Of a stretch of 14,070 bases of DNA, positions 6,873 to 13,964 are shown in pieces. Position 1 is the stretch's first letter. Each line of letters begins with the position of its first letter. Source of the stretch: Candidatus Solibacter sp. (GTDB lineage Bacteria > Acidobacteriota > Terriglobia > Bryobacterales > Bryobacteraceae); contig JADGNT010000033.1 in the NCBI GenBank assembly GCA_017883345.1, forward strand, positions 1 to 14,070, in the 5' to 3' direction. The notes beneath the pieces were generated by a model. That model made no database searches, was not told the origin of the DNA, and saw only the letters and a program-made list of their open reading frames with translations. Position numbers and translations under genes: made by a program.

Positions 6873-7122
6873 CTACAGGGAAGATTTCCGGCCTGAGCGG
6901 AGTCTTCGCAGCCGCTGACGCGCTTCCTGTGCGGGTCTGCGCTTGGGATTATTCTCTATCTCGCGCATGAGGTAGAGGTTGCCCCCGTAGGATTCGAGAG
7001 GTCCGGCATGGCCGACAGGCCCAGGCCAACACAACGCTCCGAAGTACCAACGCGGCCTACCTTGGAGGAACGGGGTGCGGCTGATGTACCATCCAGGATC
7101 ATGTCCAGTTCAATAGGGTCAT
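6873..7122 (-). pseudogene. Small gene of unknown function with a one-base frameshift
   Basis: On the minus strand GGAGG (7129-7133) is followed after 5 bases by ATG at 7122, reading MTLLNWT and then a stop. Shifted by one base, a long open stretch continues: HDPGWYISRTPFLQ, then GRPRWYFGALCWPGPVGHAG, then PLESYGGNLYLMREIENNPK, then RRPAQEARQRLRRLRSGRKS, then SL and a TAG at 6873. This segment is aromatic-rich, then basic and helical, and looks like real protein. The 250-base span is one more than a multiple of three, consistent with a single indel near 7100. A frame entering from GTG 7141 (NHDPIELDMILDG) is the alternative 5' part. I do not recognise the family. Nothing else in 6781-7274 looks coding. 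Confidence 0.4.
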
Positions 7123-7274
7123 GGTTTCCTCCGGAATTCACGACCGCGACGCCAGCTTTCGCGACTTCACTCGTGCCAACGGTTGGCGCAGTCGAAACGG
7201 CTCACGCGGCACGGAATCTTTTCGGGGCAGGCTCGAGGGGGGCACGGAGCGCGCGTTGCAGCCAGCGCCGCCGG

Positions 7275-8897
7275 CTACGGATTGCGGTACCAGACGGGGA
7301 TTTCCAGGGCGAAATAGTTGAGGCCGATGCGGGCCAGCAACTGGATCCGGTGGCCGGGTTCGCAGGTAGGGCGGATGGCCGGCAGAGAAATGCGCGTGCC
7401 GCCTTCGCTGATGCGCACCGTGTTGTCCACGCACGCGTCGTTGGTGAACAGTTCGGCGGCGCGCCGGGCGCCGGCATCGGGCAGCAGGACGGCGAAGCTC
7501 TCCCCGGGGGCGGCGTGGCCGTCGCGATTGCCTTCGCCCAGCGGGTGCGTGTAGGGCGCCACGGTGAGCCCGTCGGCGATCCGGTAATCGGCGAACGCGG
7601 GGGCGGCGGGGTAGACGGGGACGTCGATGGAGAGGCGGATCTCGCCATCGACGGCCACGATGCGGGCGCCGGAAATGGCGGGGCGGTCGATGGTGAAGGT
7701 CACGGGGAGCGTCACGGATTCGCCGGGCGCGAGGCTGCTCAGCCGGGCGGAGGGGGTCTTGAACTTGACGCCGGAAGTGGGGCTCTCCAATTGCAGCAGC
7801 GTGGTGGCGGAGCGGGCCGCGCCTTTGTTCCAGAACTTGAGGCGCACCTGGACGGGTTGGCCGGCGGACGCCCACGCCGCGCCAACAATCTCGAAGCCCG
7901 AAAGCGCGATACCATTGGCTACTCCGGGGGCTCCCCCGGGGGCCGCGCCGATGCCGATTTCGTAGGCGTCGCCATCGATATCGAAGCTCAGCCGGCCGCG
8001 CGCGTCGGCCTTCTGGGTGGCGCGGCGGACCTGGCCGTCGCGCAGCCGGATGGATGTCACGGGGTAGACGGCGGCCGGCGTGTAGAGGCGCGGCGACGTG
8101 ATGGAGAGCTTGACCTCGGAGAGGGCGGCGCCGGCGGGAATCCACTCGCGCACGGTGGAGCGGAAGCCGGCGCGGGAGACGTTTTCCAGCACGGTGAAGG
8201 CGGGGCGGCGGCGGTCGGAAACCACTTCCCAGTCCCAGATGCCGAAGTTGGGGTAGGGGTCGGCGTGGTTGAAGGCGGCGGGCTTGGGGAGCGGATGGGC
8301 GAAGGCGTCGAGGTGGAAATCGAGCGTCTCGGCGAGGGAGGAGGCGGCGGCCACCTGGCGGATGCGCACCGGGTCCAGCGTGGGGTAGAGATCGGCGAGA
8401 GAGGTATCGACGTCGAAGCCCTGGGGTCCGGCGGGGGCTTCGGGGGGTGCGCCGAAGCTGGAAGCGCTGGACACCAGGTCGGGGCACTTGGCAGCTTGCC
8501 AGATGGCGAGGAACCCGCCCGCGGCGGACCCCGTCACGGCGCGGTGGTCGCGGTCGGCGATGGTGCGCAGCGTCTTGTCGATCTGCTCGATGAGTTCCGG
8601 GAAGTAGAGCGGGAATTGGCCGGTGGTGTCGGCGGGGCCGGAATCGACCAGGATGACGGGGTGGGCGGCGGCGTAGGCGGCGAGCGCGGCATCGCGCGCT
8701 TCGTTCTCCGCTTCGTAGCCGTGGAACCAGTAGATCACGGGGTAGCGGGTAGTGCGCGACGTGCGGTAGGCGGGCGGCAGGTAGACGCGGTAGGCGCGCG
8801 CGCCGGCCATGACCAGGCTGCGATGGGTCTGCTCCTCGATGAGGGCCGCGGGTTGAGCCGCCGCGGTCGCGGCAATCAGGATCAGAAGAAAGCGCAC
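7275..8897 (-). CDS. Secreted esterase-fold protein (esterase D/PF00756-like) lacking the nucleophile
   Basis: The protein has 540 residues from the GTG at 8897, which gives a clean signal peptide (VRFLLILIAATAAAQP). A TTG at 8933 extends the frame by 12 residues. Residues about 25-145 follow the esterase D pattern: RVYLPPAY, YPVIYWFHGYE, then AVTGSAAGGFLAIWQAAKCP. At the nucleophile elbow, normally GxSxGG, the sequence is GSAAGG (123-128), with Ala125 where Ser is expected. I also find no obvious final His motif. Residues about 335-430 look like an Ig-like or CARDB-type beta domain (VQVRLKFWNKGAARS, SLAPGESVTLPVTF), and a further beta-rich region follows. It is probably a secreted binding or inactive hydrolase-fold protein. 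It is divergent from rpiB with about 54 bases between starts. Confidence 0.8.
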   Translation of the reverse strand: MRFLLILIAATAAAQPAALIEEQTHRSLVMAGARAYRVYLPPAYRTSRTTRYPVIYWFHGYEAENEARDAALAAYAAAHPVILVDSGPADTTGQFPLYFPELIEQIDKTLRTIADRDHRAVTGSAAGGFLAIWQAAKCPDLVSSASSFGAPPEAPAGPQGFDVDTSLADLYPTLDPVRIRQVAAASSLAETLDFHLDAFAHPLPKPAAFNHADPYPNFGIWDWEVVSDRRRPAFTVLENVSRAGFRSTVREWIPAGAALSEVKLSITSPRLYTPAAVYPVTSIRLRDGQVRRATQKADARGRLSFDIDGDAYEIGIGAAPGGAPGVANGIALSGFEIVGAAWASAGQPVQVRLKFWNKGAARSATTLLQLESPTSGVKFKTPSARLSSLAPGESVTLPVTFTIDRPAISGARIVAVDGEIRLSIDVPVYPAAPAFADYRIADGLTVAPYTHPLGEGNRDGHAAPGESFAVLLPDAGARRAAELFTNDACVDNTVRISEGGTRISLPAIRPTCEPGHRIQLLARIGLNYFALEIPVWYRNP

Positions 8898-8951
8898 ACT
8901 TGAGTACGTACCATTTACGGAGCGAACCTGCAACGGCGGTATCCTGGGGCT

Positions 8952-9419
8952 ATGAAACTGGCCGTGGCTTCAGACCATGCGGGCGTGGCGCTAAAGGCGC
9001 GCGTGATGGAGCAGTTGCGCAAGGAAGGGCACGAGGCCGCCGACCTGGGAACCTACACCACGGATCCGGTGGACTATCCGGACTACGCCAAGAAGGTGGC
9101 GCTGGCGGTGCTCGGCGGGCAGGCGGAGCGCGCCGTGCTGATCTGCGGCAGCGGCGCGGGCGCGTGCGTGGCGGCGAACAAGATCAAGGGGATTCGCGCG
9201 GCCACCTGCCACGACAGCTTCTCGGCGCGGCAGTGCGTGGAAGACGACGACGTGAATGTGCTGTGTCTGGGGGCGCGGGTGATCGGCCCGGAACTGGCGG
9301 TAGACGTGGTGCGGGACTATGTGGGGGCGCGCTTCTCCGCGGCGGAGCGGCATCTCCGCAGGTTGGCCAAAGTAGCGGCCTTCGAGGCGGAGTTCGGCCA
9401 GCCCCAGACGCACCGGTGA
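8952..9419 (+). CDS. rpiB: Ribose-5-phosphate isomerase B
   Basis: This 155-residue cytoplasmic enzyme interconverts ribose 5-phosphate and ribulose 5-phosphate in the pentose phosphate pathway. It starts at ATG 8952 with the hallmark VASDHAG at residues 5-11. Other family features are the DYPDYA segment (41-46), the catalytic Cys65 in LICGSGAGACVAANK (63-77), and His87 in CHDSFSAR. VNVLCLGARVIG follows at 102-113. The usual phosphate-loop reads GTGIGMSIAANK, while here it is GSGAGACVAANK, a conservative variant. The length is normal. The upstream GGGG is a weak Shine-Dalgarno. The gene is convergent with the DUF5615/DUF433 pair, and a hairpin lies between their ends. The symbol rests on the motifs; LacA/LacB-type isomerases are the only close alternative. 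Confidence 0.93.
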   Translation: MKLAVASDHAGVALKARVMEQLRKEGHEAADLGTYTTDPVDYPDYAKKVALAVLGGQAERAVLICGSGAGACVAANKIKGIRAATCHDSFSARQCVEDDDVNVLCLGARVIGPELAVDVVRDYVGARFSAAERHLRRLAKVAAFEAEFGQPQTHR

Positions 9420-9431
9420 AGGTCCCAAGGG

Positions 9432-9456
9432 TGAGGTAGCGCGGCGAGCGCCCTCA
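9432..9456. terminator. Hairpin between convergent rpiB and DUF5615 genes
   Basis: TGAGG-TA-GCGC, loop GGCGA, then GCGC-CCTCA gives a 9-base-pair stem with a 2-base bulge, located between the ends of two convergent genes. It includes the stop codon of the DUF5615 gene (9454-9456). No T-run follows on either strand, so it may act as a barrier or a weak terminator in both directions. Confidence 0.4.
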
Positions 9457-9816
9457 ACTCCTTCGAGCAGCCAGCATCTGAATCCCGTCGGCGGTCACGA
9501 TGCTGATGTGTCCGGCCCATGTTCTGTCCGCCGCGACAAAAATACGAACTAGCGGTCTGAGATTCTCGGGAGTCGCAGGATGGACCCGAAACAAGACGAC
9601 GCCGGATCGTTTGAGAGAAACTCGGCGTTGTACAGCAATCTGCCAGAAGTCCTTATCCAGCGTCAGCATGATGCGCGCTTCGGATTCGGCGAAGTCCAAG
9701 AGGACAGGATCCTTCCATCCGCGGCAATCGGTCCGGGCCCAAAGTACATCGCTGCTGTCGGCGCGAAGCGCATCGACAATCGGCTTCGGAAAGTTCTCGT
9801 CGGCCAGGAGACGCAT
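9454..9816 (-). CDS. DUF5615 family PIN-like protein, probable toxin
   Basis: This 120-residue protein has the DUF5615 PIN-like pattern. LLADENFP at residues 3-10 supplies the first acidic residues. A second acidic group follows in the FAESEARIMLTLDKDFWQIA region (about 42-61), and VVLFRVHP lies near 73-80. These proteins are presumed nucleases paired with DUF433 antitoxins. The ATG at 9816 directly abuts the TAG of the DUF433 gene (9817-9819), so translation is coupled and the antitoxin comes first, as usual. The 3' end forms part of a hairpin shared with rpiB. Catalytic activity is inferred from family, not shown. Confidence 0.85.
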   Translation of the reverse strand: MRLLADENFPKPIVDALRADSSDVLWARTDCRGWKDPVLLDFAESEARIMLTLDKDFWQIAVQRRVSLKRSGVVLFRVHPATPENLRPLVRIFVAADRTWAGHISIVTADGIQMLAARRS

Positions 9817-10047
9817 CTACGCGGGAATCGGAAAGGCCTTGTATTCGTGGGCCAGGTAGCTGGCGTACGATAAGCAGGCGAGGATATCCTCCCGCGCCAA
9901 ACCGGGATAGTTTCTCATGAGTTCGTTCTCGGACTGGCCGGCAGCGAGGAGTTCGAGAATGAACTCGACGGCCAGACGCGTACCTCGGATCACCGGTTTA
10001 CCGTCCAGGAGCTGAGGATCCACGACGATGCGTTCCGACAACGGCAT
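9817..10047 (-). CDS. DUF433 domain protein, probable antitoxin
   Basis: This 76-residue protein matches DUF433 closely: RIVVDPQLLDGKPVIRGTRL at about residues 6-25, then VEFILELLAAGQSENELMRN, then YPGLAREDILACLSYASYLA (a short helix-turn-helix-like fold). DUF433 proteins are commonly encoded just before DUF5615 PIN-like genes, as here, and are taken to bind both the partner and the operon DNA. No Shine-Dalgarno precedes the ATG at 10047, while a TAGAAT hexamer ends six bases before it, suggesting a leaderless mRNA. An inverted repeat at 10071-10093 could be an operator or the terminator of the upstream operon. Confidence 0.9.
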   Translation of the reverse strand: MPLSERIVVDPQLLDGKPVIRGTRLAVEFILELLAAGQSENELMRNYPGLAREDILACLSYASYLAHEYKAFPIPA

Positions 10048-10053
10048 GACTAC

Positions 10054-10059
10054 ATTCTA
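10054..10059 (-). promoter_or_regulatory. Candidate -10 element for leaderless DUF433/DUF5615 mRNA
   Basis: TAGAAT on the minus strand matches TATAAT at five of six positions and ends exactly 6 bases before the A of the DUF433 ATG, which would place the transcription start at or next to the start codon. No clear -35 is seen about 17 bases upstream. Confidence 0.35.
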
Positions 10060-10070
10060 ACGTGGCAGTG

Positions 10071-10093
10071 TGGCCCCAGGGAATCCGGGGCCA
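10071..10093. terminator. Perfect inverted repeat between isomerase operon and DUF433 gene
   Basis: TGGCCCC and GGGGCCA form a perfect 7-base stem around a 9-base loop. It begins 8 bases after the isomerase stop on the minus strand and ends 23 bases before the DUF433 start. It could terminate the sugar operon, although no T-run follows, or serve as a binding site for the DUF433 protein. Confidence 0.35.
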
Positions 10094-10101
10094 GTGCCCA
10101 A

Positions 10102-11139
10102 TTACGCCAGCGCCTTCTTGCAGTACTCCACGCACTTCTTGACCTCGGTCACCACGTCGGACCCTTCCGGCGTATCGTACTCGTACTCGATGCTGCCGGG
10201 GAACTTGTACTTCTGCTTCTTCATGAGCTGCAAGATCTCTTTCAGGGGCGTCTCACCCTGTCCCCATGGCATGTTGGGGCCTCCGGGGCGCTGTCCGCTG
10301 TCCTCGGCCGCGCTGCCCGGGCCCTTGCGGTCCTTCAGGTGCAAACTCGCGATCCGGTCGTGGTACTTCTCCACCAATGGCGCCGGAGACTGGCCGTTGA
10401 CGCCGTAGTAGTGCCCCACATCGAAGTTCAGCGCGGTGAATTTGGACGCCGACAGCACTTTGTCAAAACCGGATGCGCCGCCTTGGCCGTGGGTGTGGAA
10501 AGCGATCTTCAATTTGCGCTTCGCGGCGTAATCGGCCACCCGCTGGAGCAGCTTGTCATCGGTGGGCAGCTCCATGGTGATGTGGTTGGCGCCCAACGTC
10601 TGCCCCACGTTCCAGATGTATTCATACTCGGCGTCCGGCATCTCCAAGGTTGGCGGCAGTTTAAAGGCGTAGATCTTCACCCCCGCGTCTTCATACATCT
10701 TGCGGAAGGCTTTGTACTTGTCCATGGAGACGGAGGTCCGCCACTTGAGCATTTCCTCGGCCGCCTTGCGTCTGGCTTCCTGCTGTTCGGGAGTCATCGG
10801 CGCCCGGCCCCCGTCCGGCCCCCGGCCCCGGCCCCCGGCGACAGGTGCGCCGCCCGGGCCATCAGGTCCGCGACCCGGACCTCCGCCCGGCCCGCGCCCC
10901 GCCGGCGCCGGCGAGCCGGCGTAGCTCTCTGCCACGTTGCTCATCAGTTCGATCCCACTGATTCCGCAGTCGACACAATACTTGAGAACTTCCTCGGCGC
11001 TTGACGGCAGCGCGCGAAAGCTGTAAGTGATGGCGCCGATCTGGACTCCGTTGAAGTTGGAGTTCGGCTTGGCCAGCAGGCTGGCCGCGGGCAGCGCCAC
11101 CGCGGCCAGTTTTCCGAAATCTCGTCGCGTGAAAGTCAT
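10102..11139 (-). CDS. Tat-exported sugar phosphate isomerase/epimerase-like TIM barrel protein
   Basis: This 345-residue protein starts with TRRDFGKLAAVALPAASLLA, a twin-arginine signal, so it acts outside the cytoplasm. From residue 32 it follows the xylose isomerase-like TIM barrel: VQIGAITYSFR, GISGIELM, then candidate metal ligands in ITMELPT (Glu190), LNFDVGHYYGVNG (Asp240, His243), LHLKDRKG (His267) and SIEYEYD (Glu318). A Gly/Pro/Arg-rich block at 75-114 interrupts the barrel after the second strand. The ATG follows AGAGGAG by 5 bases, and the gene lies 10 bases after the oxidoreductase, so the two form an operon. Such pairs are proposed to process oxidised sugars or glycosides, for example by a 3-keto intermediate. 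The exact reaction is not determined. Confidence 0.87.
   Translation of the reverse strand: MTFTRRDFGKLAAVALPAASLLAKPNSNFNGVQIGAITYSFRALPSSAEEVLKYCVDCGISGIELMSNVAESYAGSPAPAGRGPGGGPGRGPDGPGGAPVAGGRGRGPDGGRAPMTPEQQEARRKAAEEMLKWRTSVSMDKYKAFRKMYEDAGVKIYAFKLPPTLEMPDAEYEYIWNVGQTLGANHITMELPTDDKLLQRVADYAAKRKLKIAFHTHGQGGASGFDKVLSASKFTALNFDVGHYYGVNGQSPAPLVEKYHDRIASLHLKDRKGPGSAAEDSGQRPGGPNMPWGQGETPLKEILQLMKKQKYKFPGSIEYEYDTPEGSDVVTEVKKCVEYCKKALA
10798..10917 (-). repeat. Gly/Pro/Arg-rich low-complexity insert in the isomerase
   Basis: This block encodes residues 75-114 of the isomerase, made of repeated GRGPGG, GPDGPGG and GGRGRGPDGG-like units in highly GC-rich DNA. It lies in a loop of the TIM barrel and is not a normal part of the fold. 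Confidence 0.7.
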
Positions 11140-11149
11140 TTGATCTCCT

Positions 11150-12907
11150 CTAGAGCTTCACTTCCCAACCCTTGCGATAGGCAGGCTTGATCCACCTGGT
11201 GGCGTCCTTGTTGTTGCTGAACTCCCCCTTCGCGTTGTCCCACATCAGCTTGCCTTCGTAGTGTATGGCGGCGGAGCCGAGCACCAGCCACTCGGTGTAT
11301 GGTCCGGCGATGCTGAAATTGGAGCAGGCCGGCGCTCCGCCCTTGCACGCACGGACCCAGTCGCGCGCATGCGCCGCGTGGTTCGAGCCGGTGCTCGCGC
11401 CGGGCGAACGTTGCAGGTAGGCGTTGGGCAGCTTATATTCCGCCCAACGGGATCCAGGCAGCAGGCCGACGCCTTCCCCGCGTCCGCTCGTGCCCAGGTA
11501 GCCCTTCGAGCCCACGAAAATGCTATTGTAACCGCTGCCCTGCCCACCGCCGGGTCCACGTCCGCCGCCGCCACCAGGACCGGCTGCGCCAGCGCCGCCA
11601 GCGCCGCCGGGAGCACCGGCGCCACCGGGACCGCGGCCGGCAGCTTGCGCGCCACCGCCGGACCCCGCGAAAAACCCACCCTGCCCAGCCCCCGGGCCCA
11701 CCTGCGGGCCCTTACCCGGGATCTTACGCGCTTCTTCGGCCGTCATGCCAGGAGGGGTGTAAGCGTCGCCGCCCGCGTGGTGATACCAGTAGATCGACAC
11801 GGGAGGCATGCCCGGACGCTCGGCGAAGTCGTACTTGAGCGCCAGCTCATCGGGGAACGTAAACGCCGGCAGCGAATTCTTCTTAATGCACTCGACGCTG
11901 AGCAGGTACTTCGGATCCAACTGCAGCGCCCAGTTGGCAGGGCCGAGGATATGCACGCCCCAATCGCCGATCAGGCTGCTGCCGAAATCGTAAAAGCCAC
12001 GCCAATTGAAGGGCAGGTAGAAGCCGAAGTTCTGCTGGCCGCCACCGCCGCCGCGCCCGCCGGGAGCGCCGGGCCTGCGTGCCGGATCGAAGATCCCACT
12101 TGCGTCGATCCCGCCGGGAGTTGCGGGAGCGCCTGGCGCCGGTCCGCCGCGGCCGCCGCGGCCGCCGCGCGCATTCCGCTCCTGAACAAACGTCTTGTAG
12201 GCCTCATCGCCCGCCGTAAACGGCCGGGCCGCGGAGCCGCCCAGCCAAAGATCCCAATCGAGTGACTCGGGAACGGGTGTCGGCGGCGGGATCGTCACCA
12301 TCTCTTGCGGCCAACTCGGCCGGCCAGTCCAGGCGTGGACCTCTTTGACTTCGCCGATCTCGCCCGACCAGAAGATCTCGCACGCCACGCGGGTGGCATC
12401 GTGCGAGTAGCCCTGGTTGCCCATCTGGGTGGCGACTTTGTACTTTTCCGCGGCCTGCGCCAGCAGGCGGGCCTCGCCCGAGAGGCGGGTGAGCGGCTTC
12501 TCCACATAAACATGCTTCCCGTGCTGCATGCACGCCATGGCGCAGATGGTGTGCATGTGGTCCGGCGGCCCGACAACCACGGCGTCGATTTCCTTGCCCT
12601 GCTTTTCGAGCATCTGCCGGAAATCCTTAAACTTGACGGCCTTGGGGAAGCGCTCGAACGACTCCCGGCCGCGCGCCCAATCGACGTCCGCCAGCGCCAC
12701 CACGTTCTCCACCCCGGCCTGCGCCTGCATCAAATCCGCGGCGGGCTGTCCGCCGGCGCCGATCGCAGCCAGGTTCAGCTTTTCGTTGGGCGACTTGTAG
12801 CCCAACGCCTTGAGCGACGGGGTACTACCGAATCCGCCGCGCGGGATAGCCCCCGCCAACAGCGAGCCGTAAAAGAAATACCGTCTTGAGAATCCCTGCT
12901 GTGACAT
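11150..12907 (-). CDS. Exported Gfo/Idh/MocA family oxidoreductase
   Basis: This 585-residue protein starts at ATG 12907, preceded by AGGAAGGAA about 11 bases upstream. The frame is open for a further 149 codons, but that part reads through the promoter region and is not conserved. SRRYFFYGSLLAGA (7-20) is a Tat-like signal. The Rossmann domain follows (LNLAAIGAGGQ, 44-54), with ALADVD at 71-76, PPDHMHT at 114-120 and the family hallmark EKPL at 136-139. The C-terminal half has GDWGVHILG (314-322), probably providing Asp315 and His319 of the active site. Two low-complexity inserts occupy residues 247-291 and 399-459, so the protein is much longer than the usual 350-450. It probably oxidises a sugar or glycoside with bound NAD(P), in the same pathway as the isomerase 10 bases downstream. 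Tat export would carry the cofactor along. Confidence 0.9.
   Translation of the reverse strand: MSQQGFSRRYFFYGSLLAGAIPRGGFGSTPSLKALGYKSPNEKLNLAAIGAGGQPAADLMQAQAGVENVVALADVDWARGRESFERFPKAVKFKDFRQMLEKQGKEIDAVVVGPPDHMHTICAMACMQHGKHVYVEKPLTRLSGEARLLAQAAEKYKVATQMGNQGYSHDATRVACEIFWSGEIGEVKEVHAWTGRPSWPQEMVTIPPPTPVPESLDWDLWLGGSAARPFTAGDEAYKTFVQERNARGGRGGRGGPAPGAPATPGGIDASGIFDPARRPGAPGGRGGGGGQQNFGFYLPFNWRGFYDFGSSLIGDWGVHILGPANWALQLDPKYLLSVECIKKNSLPAFTFPDELALKYDFAERPGMPPVSIYWYHHAGGDAYTPPGMTAEEARKIPGKGPQVGPGAGQGGFFAGSGGGAQAAGRGPGGAGAPGGAGGAGAAGPGGGGGRGPGGGQGSGYNSIFVGSKGYLGTSGRGEGVGLLPGSRWAEYKLPNAYLQRSPGASTGSNHAAHARDWVRACKGGAPACSNFSIAGPYTEWLVLGSAAIHYEGKLMWDNAKGEFSNNKDATRWIKPAYRKGWEVKL
11531..11713 (-). 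repeat. Gly/Ala-rich low-complexity insert 2 in the oxidoreductase
   Basis: It encodes residues 399-459, almost entirely Gly, Ala, Pro, Gln and Arg, with repeated GAGGAG-like units such as GGAGAPGGAGGAGAAGPGGG. The conserved fold resumes immediately after it with NSIFVGSKG. Confidence 0.75.
12035..12169 (-). repeat. Gly/Pro-rich low-complexity insert 1 in the oxidoreductase
   Basis: It encodes residues 247-291, including RGGRGGRGG, a Pro/Ala-rich centre and GGRGGGGGQQ. It lies between the WDLWLGG segment and the conserved NWRGFYDFG segment. Confidence 0.7.
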
Positions 12908-13088
12908 ATCGGAAAACCGTTCCTTCCTGGGTGGGGCGGACGGGGTACCCTCTGGGTCCGTCCGCGCGCGACCCCCGGTCGCGCTTCTCACGCCTGACAA
13001 CCTGCCGGGTGATACAAGCAGTCTATGGCCCTTCGGCCTCATCCGCAAGTGCGCAACAGTAAGCGGGCGGGGCCTTACCGTCCGGGCC

Positions 13089-13114
13089 ACCGTAATATAG
13101 AGGTAATTTACGGT
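13089..13114. promoter_or_regulatory. Inverted repeat, candidate operator between divergent genes
   Basis: ACCGTAA (13089-13095) and TTACGGT (13108-13114) are perfect 7-base arms separated by 12 AT-rich bases. The site lies between the oxidoreductase operon (minus) and the regulator-like gene (plus), just upstream of a plus-strand -10 (TATACT, 13123-13128). It also covers a possible minus-strand -10 (TATATT, 13094-13099). A dimeric repressor or activator site is a reasonable reading. Confidence 0.45.
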
Positions 13115-13122
13115 CCTGGTGC

Positions 13123-13128
13123 TATACT
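13123..13128 (+). promoter_or_regulatory. Candidate -10 element of the regulator-like gene
   Basis: TATACT matches TATAAT at five of six positions and lies 34 bases before the ATG at 13163. The inverted repeat at 13089-13114 occupies the -35 region, where no good TTGACA match exists, so activator dependence is possible. Confidence 0.4.
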
Positions 13129-13162
13129 CAAGTCGTTCATTCGCAAGGGTGTCCACCGGGCC

Positions 13163-13964
13163 ATGCAACCGAAGGAAGCCACCAACGGCGTTCACAACGG
13201 AACCGCTCCAGCGGACCCGGCTGCGGTTCGCGGCGAGCTCGAGAGGATTCTCGCCAGTCCTCAGTTCCGCAACAGCAAGAGGCACTCCTGTTTCTTGCGC
13301 TACGTGGTCGAGGAAACCCTCGACGGGGACTCGGGGCAGCTCTAAGGAGCGCACCGTCGGCGTCCGCGTATTCGGACTCGATCCCGCTTACGACACCAGC
13401 ACCAATCCGGTAGTTCGCGTTTCGGCTGGAGAACTACGCAAACGTCTGCTCCAGTACTACAACGCGCCGGACCACGGCGGCGAACTGCGCATCGATCTCC
13501 CGCCGGGTTCCTACGTGCCGGAGTTTGGTCCCGCGCCGGTGGAAGCGGCGGAACCCATCTCCACAGCGCCTTCGCGCCGTCCGCGCCGCGCAGCCATGTA
13601 CGCCGCCGCCGCGATTGGCGTCATGGCGATGTTCAGCCTTGCGTTCTGGCTGAAGCCCTGGGTTTCCGAGGACGCGTTCGAGCAATTCTGGGCCCCCGTG
13701 TGGGACTCCCCGGGGCCGGCGCTGCTGGTGGTGGCCGCCCGTTCCCAAAACGAGGAGAGCGGGCGCCCGGCGCCCGAACGAATGTCCACCAACGATGCCA
13801 TTGCGCTGGCCATGCTGACGCCCGTTCTGGCGGCCCACGGTAAGGACTTCCGCATTCTCACCCAGTCGGCCACCACGCTGGCGGATTTGAAGCGGGGTTC
13901 GGCAATTTTCATCGGGCGGATCTTCGCTTTCGATCAGGGGTCAGTTTTGGCGGTAATCGATTGA
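13163..13964 (+). pseudogene. Membrane-anchored regulator-like protein, frameshifted and cut short
   Basis: The ATG at 13163 opens a frame with ELERILASPQFRNSKRHSCF and LRYVVEETLDGDSGQL, then a TAA at 13343-13345. Reading on one base later continues at once with KERTVGVRVFGLDPAYDTST, NPVVRVSAGELRKRLLQYY and LRIDLPPGSYVPEFG. One extra T near 13341-13343 restores a single domain. I recall this N-terminal domain, a transmembrane helix (here AAMYAAAAIGVMAMFSLAFW) and a C-terminal region beginning FWAPVWDSPGPALLV from acidobacterial membrane proteins of unproven regulatory role. The C-terminal domain runs to SAIFIG, and members I recall continue with IGAFDN-WTLRL. Here homology ends near 13936 at an apparent mobile-element end, and a stop lies at 13962. 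The gene is divergent from the sugar operon and would be a natural local regulator or sensor, now probably lost. Confidence 0.7.

Noticed and set aside
8471..8500. Similarity of GGGGCA...AGCTTGCCAG to the palindromic insert at 2776-2823
   Set aside because: The shared run is short and encodes a family-conserved part of the esterase fold (AAKCPDL), so it is likely coincidence and not a second repeat copy.
7008..8903. A 631-codon open frame on the plus strand
   Set aside because: It is antisense to the esterase-fold gene, very Gly/Ala/Arg-rich, and has no motifs. The minus strand has a signal peptide and a recognisable fold.
12908..13354. N-terminal extension of the oxidoreductase frame
   Set aside because: It would place 149 residues before a Tat signal and cover the divergent promoter region. 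ATG 12907 has a ribosome site and gives the signal at the true N-terminus.
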